Assembly (NCBI RefSeq): GCF_000002235.5
Contig: NW_022145601.1
Span: 7,947,660 to 8,011,659 of the forward strand
Direction: 5' to 3'
DNA length: 64,000 nucleotides
DNA from: Strongylocentrotus purpuratus
Taxonomy: Eukaryota > Echinodermata > Echinoidea > Camarodonta > Strongylocentrotidae
Position numbers and translations under genes: made by a program. Position 1 is the first letter of the stretch; every line of letters begins with the position of its first letter. Positions 52,196 through 60,400 of this stretch are shown here, one piece after another. Below the pieces are notes generated by a model. That model made no database searches, had not been told where the DNA came from, and worked only from the letters and a program-made list of their open reading frames with translations.

Positions 52196-55100
52196 CTATT
52201 CCTCTCTCCCTCTCTCACTCTCTGCTCTCTCTTTCTATCTCTCTCTTTCTCTCCTCTATTTCTACCCCTCTCTCACTCTCTGCTCTCTCTTTCTATCTCC
52301 CACCTCTCTCTCTCTCTCTCTCTTTATTTTCCCTTTTCTCTCTCTCTCTTTTTCCTTCTCCTCTCTCCCTCCCTTGAAGTAAGGAAATTAGTTAAACCAA
52401 TTGCCTACAAAACCAGCTGATTCCTGCATCAAACCAATGGGAATAAGAAAATTAAGTATTCAACACGTTCATAGTATACAGAACTCATTGAGTACCGGAA
52501 GCAATTATTGTCAGAGCAATGTGTCGTAGTTCTAACCTAAAATCTCATTTGAATTCTTACCTTGTTGAAATACTTGGCAAGGGTCGTGATCTTTAGCCTT
52601 GTCTCCAGCTGTAACGCCTGGACTTTACTGCTCATTACAGCAAACCTGAATGCACCGAGTCCTTTGTGTAGAAGACGGTGCTGGTAAAGGAGTCTAGCTG
52701 ACTTGCTCCTTGACTGCACTGCAGCCATCCACTGCCTTAGGCACTTCTGCTGGACGGAGATATTGTGGTAGATGACAGCTCTGCAGGTCGGAACATTTAT
52801 AAATAATAATTGAATTGAAATAATTGAATTGACTGAATTGAATAATATCAATACCGGTAGTCACATTTGTATAGTCCTCCATACTATGTTTTCAAGCGCT
52901 AGTGAAACCATTTGAATAGGCCTGTCACTGAACTGGAGTCAATTGCTATTCCAACATCTAGAGCAGGCCTTCTCAACTAGTTTATTAGAAGTGCCAAAAC
53001 AAATATTTATTGAGGTTGAAGTGCCAACCTGTATGTTTGGTGACTGTGTTGCGAGGGAGCGGAGCGACCGAGCCGATACCTGGTGGGGTCCAGGGGCAAA
53101 GAGCCCCCGGAAGCTAGTGGATTTTAGGGCTTTTTTAAGGCCTAGATGTGGCATTTTTAACACTTTTTTGTTCCAGAAAACATCAATCATAATTTCATAT
53201 TGATGTGAAATAATTTAATTAGTTCAATTCCTGGCTAAAATTTACTCTGGAAGTTAATTTATATGTAGTTATTTTGGTGCAATAAACATGGAAAATGTCA
53301 AAATCAAGTGAAAATCAAACAAACAAAATGGCTTGCTTACATTTTGGGCTCAACTTCGACTGCGACTTTTTGATTTTACTGATTTTTTAAATTTTTAAAT
53401 ATAATTTTTTAATTTTTTTCTTTCTTTAATTTTTAATTTTAATTTTTTATTGACTCTTTGGAACAGCCGCGCGCCACTCCGACTGGCCGCAAGCGCCACA
53501 AGTGGCGCGTGCGCCACCAGTTGAGAAGGCCTGATTCAAAGCGTGCTCTCCATTCCTCTGGAGAGCATTCCAGACAGGTGCCAATACCTCAGTCCTCCCA
53601 ATTCTGACTTATTAATATTCGTCAGTCCGTCATTAGGACAATAGGCTAGCTTTGATTGCTAGGCTTCCTGGGAGTCACTTCGATTTGTATCAAAATTTTG
53701 GCTTGCACCCAGTTAATATTTAGATTGTGTGCTCAATCTTGTGATCAAGAAAAAGTCAGAAAAAAAGACTTGGAACCATTGTGATTTGAACCTGCCATCT
53801 CCTGCTTGATGGGCAGCTATATCAGGTAGAGAAGCTGCTATCGGCAAGGTCTGACCTGGGGCACGTTTCATAAAATTTGTTATCTGTAACAACTGTTAAA
53901 TTTCCATGACAAATTTGCTATCAGCCAATCAGATGCCATGATTTCAGTAGCTTATAACAGTAGCTTGTAACTTGTTATTGATATCAAGTTTGCTCTCAGC
54001 CAATCAGATGCCATGATTTCAGTAGCTTATAACAGTAGCTTGTAACTTGTTATTGATAACAAGTTTTATGAAACAGGGCCCTGACTTATCAGCATAAATC
54101 ATTGAGGTCTGACCTACAACAATTTTGTTCCTATTCATTTTTAACACAAAAACAACATACTCGTAAAGAAATTTTCGCCTTGCATCCGCTAAATCAAGAT
54201 CTTATGCTTCATCTTATACTTGGAAAAAAGTCTTGGAACTAGCGGAATTGGAACCTGCCATCTCCTGGTAGAGTGGCTGCTATTGGTGAGGTCAGGGGGT
54301 GTTTCACAAAGATCCTAAATTGAACTTATCTCTAAGTTGGACTTAACAATGATGGAAAGCAGTTAGCATGTATGGAAATATTTTGTGAAAGATATTTTAA
54401 AAGGCATAGAATGTTGATACAAATCCTTCATATTTTCTATTATCAAGGAGATTTCATGTTCTTGATGTGGACTTTATAAAAATTCTAAAATACTTAATTT
54501 TTCACCTTTTAATATATTTTATTTTAAGGCTTCAAATGGCTCTCCATAATTTCATAGTCCAACTTAGAGTTAAGTTTAACTTGGCATCTTTGTGAAACAC
54601 CCCCCCCCCCCCCCCTGACGTGGCCTTTACTCACCTTCTCCACTTAGTCTTCTCCTCTTGACGGATCATCTTCAGTAATCTCACCTTACTCAACCATCTC
54701 CTAAACCAGTATGACTGACAAATACAAACAGAAACCAAATACTGAATCATACAGAGGTTGATGATGGGAGGGGGGCCTTACTCAACCATCTCCTAAACCA
54801 GTATGCCTGATAAATACAAACACAAACCAAATACTGAATCATACAGTGGGTTGATGATGGGAGGGGGGCCTTACTCAACCATCTCCTAAACCAGTATGCC
54901 TGACAAATACAAACACAAACCAAATACTGAATCAAACAGTGGGTTGATGGTGGGAGGGGGGCCTTACTCAACCATCTCCTAAACCAGTATGCCTGATAAA
55001 TACAAACACAAACCAAATACTGAATCAAACAGTGGGTTGATGGTGGGAGGGGGGCCTTACTCAACCATCTCCTAAACCAGTAGGCCTGACAAATACAAAC

Positions 55101-57439
55101 ACAAACCAAATACTGAATCAAACAGTGGGTTGATGGTGGGAGGGGGGCCTTACTCAACCATCTCCTAAACCAGTAGGCCTGACAAATACAGACACAAACC
55201 AAATATTGAATAATACAGTGGGTTGATGATGGTAGGGGGGGGGGGCCTTCCGAGGAAAATACATAAAAGTGTTTGAGAACACACGCCCCCACCCCTTATC
55301 TTTTTTCTTCAAATTTTGAATAGAATTTTAGAAATACAAGTGTTTCCCCATCCTCTTGTCATAAAAATAAATATTGACATAATAGAGGTGGGTTAGGAGC
55401 ACTTGATACACGTACATCCTTTTATTACTTGATAGCAAAAAGACCCCAACCCAGTCTTCAGTCAAAGAATCCTTAATGTACCACTGCATAAATATGTTGC
55501 AATATGAAGAAAGTATATAAACCCAATAGCAACTAAACCACCCGAAACCGCCCGTCCGTTTTCGTCCGTTTTCAACACGCTATAGTATCCTTTCTAGGGT
55601 CTACCGTTATAATGTTATATGTGCGTAATCCTTAGCATGTCTAGTAGGATTCAGCATATAGAAAACTAGCGCATTTTTCATATTCTTTAAAAAAAAGTCA
55701 AAATGAGAGAAATATTGAAAGATCTTCCATTGAGTAATAGGCCATTTTTACAAAATCTCTAATTGCTAATGAGTTAACAATGTTACATTTTGATTAATAA
55801 AAATGAAATCAGGTACTTTATAAACTGGAGCATATTTTTCAAAACTGTTTAATATGAACAGTGATATTAACTTTGGTAGTGCTATTAGGAATAATAAAGT
55901 TGGTAGACAGGAAGAAGGGCATTAATTAAGTGTCAAAAGATATGAATTAATGCCTTTCTGGCTCTCAACAGACAAAAATAATAGGGACTTTTAGATTTGC
56001 ACAACGACAACGTGGATTGCTACGATCGACGTCGTTTTAATGCACTGCCTTAAATGGACGTCACACGTATCAGTCCATGCAAATCTAAAAGTCCCTAATG
56101 TTATATCTCAACTGGACACGTCTAGATTATTTGGTTGCCTTTAAAGCTAATCTTGAGCTCTGGTATGGGCACTGTATGTCGAGAGAACATGGCTATGATT
56201 TCATTCTGGATTGTTTATCCTGCAGTAGATTGATTGTTTGAACCAGTAAAATAAAAACAACCTCACAAAAACTTGCTGGAAATCATCTTCAATTAAAACA
56301 TCAACTCTCATTTGCACATAGTGACCTGTGTTAAGCTGTGTTGGGCCTTTACTTACCTGGACTTTTTCTTATCTTTCTATGCTCATTACTCAGTAGTCCC
56401 TATACCTTTTCTACAAAAATCATTTGTCATATGTCATTTATTTGTAAACTTGAACATTCAGTGTAAGTTTTGTTGGATTCTGTTAACATTTGTTTTCTAT
56501 CATTACCAGAACTCAAGATCAGCTCAAGAATCGATAAAAATTAAATTAAGTTGAAAGTCAGTCCTCTCCCCTTCCCACATCCACCCGTGAAGAGTGACTT
56601 CAAAATTTGACTGACAGGCATACCAGAACTCATAATAGGAAAAAAAAAAACTTACCTGTGAAACAAGGACCTCATGTTTTTCCACAGGATGGTTGTGCAG
56701 TATGTCTAACAGTTTGAATACCCACAGGATGGAGGTGACTCGACGTGGGCTGCCCCTGGTGGTGGAGAAACTCATCTCTGAAAGACTTCCTCTGCACATA
56801 CATAGAGATACACATTATCATTACATAAATTTATTATAAATTTGGGAGTAAAAATCAGTGATGAATATGTGATAATTGCAAAACTTTGCTATTTGGTGAA
56901 TTCATAACTTCCACCGTTGATTCAACATTCACTATTCATACTCTCAATTTTATTTTTATCTTGTTCTGTCATGTATGTCTTCCTTACATTGATATCATAA
57001 CACGGTCTCTGCCCTCCTTACCATTTATCTCCCCTCTTTCTTTCTCCTTCCTTCCCTCCCCCTCTATCTCCTTTCCCTCTATTTCTCTATCCTACTCTCT
57101 TAGTCTAGTCTCTTTCTCTACTACTGTCTCTCTCCATATTTCTATCATTTTGCCTGTCTCACATTTTTCCTACTCATAACATCTCCCCCACCCCCCATTC
57201 CCCTTTCTCTCTCTTGCTCATACTCTTTTTTCCCCTCTCTCCCCAACTTATTCTGCTCTAATTTACTTCAACATTATCTTCCGTTGCTTATTCCATTATC
57301 CATTCTTCACTTTGCTTTCTCTCATTCTCTCTCCTCTCTCTTTATCTCTCCTTCTCTCTCTTCTCTTTATCTCTCATTCTCTCTCTCATTCTCTTTCTCT
57401 CATTCTTTCTCATCCTCTCCCTCTCTCTCTCTCTTCTCT

Positions 57440-57476
<37 letters not shown>

Positions 57477-60400
57477 CCCCCTCTCTCTCTTCTCTCCCCC
57501 CCCCTCTCTCTCTCTCTCTCTCTATCTCTCTCTAACCCAACCCCCCTCTCTCTTTCTCTCACCAACACACACACACACACACGCACCTTCATGTACTGTA
57601 CACCTTCATGTCTACCGGTTAGTGAGATCTCAGAACACACAAGACTAACATATGTCACCCTGGAAGGCTAGAATGCCAGGCTAATCAACCATACAATCCA
57701 ATCACAACTGTCTTTAGGATGCTCTCATGCATAAATGTACATACATATTCCATGTACACACATCTCTCATCAAAATCTGACAAGACAACATGCAAAGGCA
57801 GGGGCTGCATTCACGCTCGACAGGGTAATCTTTGCTTTGATTAATTACTGTGCCAGGGGAGGGGGGGGGGAGGTCTCCTGAATGACATTTCTGTGTCTCA
57901 ATGTCTCACAATAAGTTGGATCTGTGTAGATAAAATACCACACTATCAATTAGCCTAGATTTACCGGAACATTGAACTGCCTACATCAATATGGAATTAA
58001 TTGCAGCACATACTTTATTCATTTTAATTTTACAATTTTGCAGCTGTTTACCATGTCATGTTAGAATTACATTGAGGCTTATCAAAAATGAAGAAAACCA
58101 AAAGCACTGGAACATAAATTACAACAGTCTATGAATGTTGGTAATTTAAAGGAATCTATAAACAAACCTTATCTTTGAAGCGGAATCCGCAGAGCATCTC
58201 AGCCTCTTATCACCATGACTTGATGTATCCTGCAAATCAAATATCAACAATAACAATAGTGATAAGTATGGTGACGATGATGATGATGATGATGACGACA
58301 ACTACGACGATGATGATAATAATAATAAATAACAGTGTGATTGGGTTATGACGCTTGTAGTACATAAAGAACAAGGAATATTTGTAAAGTCTGAGGGGGA
58401 TATTATTGCAACATCAATTCAATATCTTAGAACAATATCAGTTGATAAATGCATTTTCATAATAGGAGAGAAAGAATTTAGTAATACGACCTGGGTTCAT
58501 ATACCTACTAAAACGCTATGTACAGCCCAATTACTCTACAAACTTGAGCAATCTAACTTTCCTGATCGCTAACAATCCTAATGAATATTTTTGGAAGTCA
58601 TGTTTACAAGACTGAGACTAGCATAAACAAAATATATGTCAAGACGCAACTACTTACAGCATAGAGATCCTGGTGTGGTTCCTCCTCTAAATGATAGTTC
58701 ATGGCTCTTTGAAGCTCCATCCTTCTCTCTTGCAAGGAGAATGGTAATTTATCCCCTTCTGGGAGGAAATCCTGAAGATCCTGATGCTGAAAAGATGTAC
58801 TGTGTGATCCAGAGAGTTGGTACCAGTCTCTTTTAAAGGATTGTGGAGCATCACCATCTGCAGTAGTCTTAATGCTAGACTGGTGATCAAGTATTGAGTG
58901 ATTGGAATGTGTTAATCTATGTGCGCTTTGGTTCAAAGAACTGGGTACATTCTCATATCTTTCTAACTGATGATTTGTACTTGAGAAACCTGTATTTGTA
59001 TAATGCTGAGCAAGGTGTCCTTCCAGAGCAGAGGTTTTCTGCAATGGCAGCTTATCAAGAACTTCTGGTGATTGTACCGAATATGAAGACAATGCTGATG
59101 AATATTGCGACGATAAACCTTTTGAGGTAGTCAATAAATAATCATTGATTGTTCTCACACCACTTGGCTCACGACTTCTCATAGAATGCAAAGCTGCTTT
59201 GGCATTTGTTGGTCCTTTGGTTGTTGATTGTGTTGTTGAGAACGTCAGAAGATCCTGCACTGGATCAAATCCATCAGGATATGCACAGTTCATTGGTCTG
59301 GAAGACTTCAGTAGATCTGGTGCACTCCTTTGAGGATGAACCACATGTGTATATGATGGAGAAACGAAAAGACTTCTGAAGTTTCCAGACGATTCAGGAG
59401 TTCCATGAAATGAGCCCTTACTTCCGGTTTCACTTTGGTTAGGCTGACTGTTGTGACCCTCTTGCTGATGCATCGACAGGTAGTCAGGTTCCTGAAGCTG
59501 CCTAGAGGAAATCCTACGGTCTTCCTGGACAGATGTACCCATAAAGTCTGACGATAATAGAGAAGGAAGCACAGGATCATGCACCGTTCCATCTCTTAGG
59601 AAATCAGGTTGGACATTCAGGTCTGTTCTGCCACTTAATCTTAAAGGCTTTGCATCACCTTCTGCAAACTGACTTGTTTTAATTGCTTCACTCATGGATG
59701 TCTGCGAGTTTGAAAACTCAGTTTCCAGCTTTCTCCTTCTTGGTCGCTTCAGGTCAAGGGATGAAGTGTTGCCAGAGGCTGTCCTATCCAATGCTGATGA
59801 ACTTGACGGCGGAAGACTTTGAATTGTCAGGTGAGCACTACTTTGTTTTTGTTCCAATACTGCTGGAAGCATAGACTGTACCTGCTCATGATTTTGGCTG
59901 TGAGCATTTAATTTTCTATGTTCGCTCAAATCAACATCGGAATCACTTGAATTTGTTCTGGAAATAATACTGTTAGCAACCTGCCTTTGACCTTGCTGTC
60001 TTTGAATGTTTGTTCTCTTTGAAACTCTATGGGATTCTGCTCTTTGGAATTCTGAAATACTGTATATGGATGCTGTTTGGCTGTCTGAAGTGTGCCCATC
60101 TACTGTAGGTCCTGGAGGCACAAATTCCCCAAGATCTAACCTAGCATTGCCTTCTTCAATCTGGCAGAAGGATGGTGAAGGATGACGTCTCTTTGTTCCG
60201 GATGAATGAGGCCTTTGGAGCCTTCCATCATGCATGTATTCCTGCTCAAACTCACAGTCTTCAAAGTCATTCATTACTGGATCAAATTCACTGTGGCCAT
60301 TCACAAGTGTGGACATTCTTGCATCGCGACTATGTTTCATGTCATCTCCACTGGGATCTGCCTGGCTATGGAATGTGTCCAATGCTGAACGTGAGAGTGG

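Noticed and set aside
52072-52382. Ser/Leu-rich frames near 100 residues
   Set aside because: (CT)n microsatellite; same reason applies to 57284-57671.
54747-55292. A separate 181-residue repeat protein
   Set aside because: The frame is the in-phase minisatellite of the exon 5 acceptor region; it has no start or terminal exon of its own.
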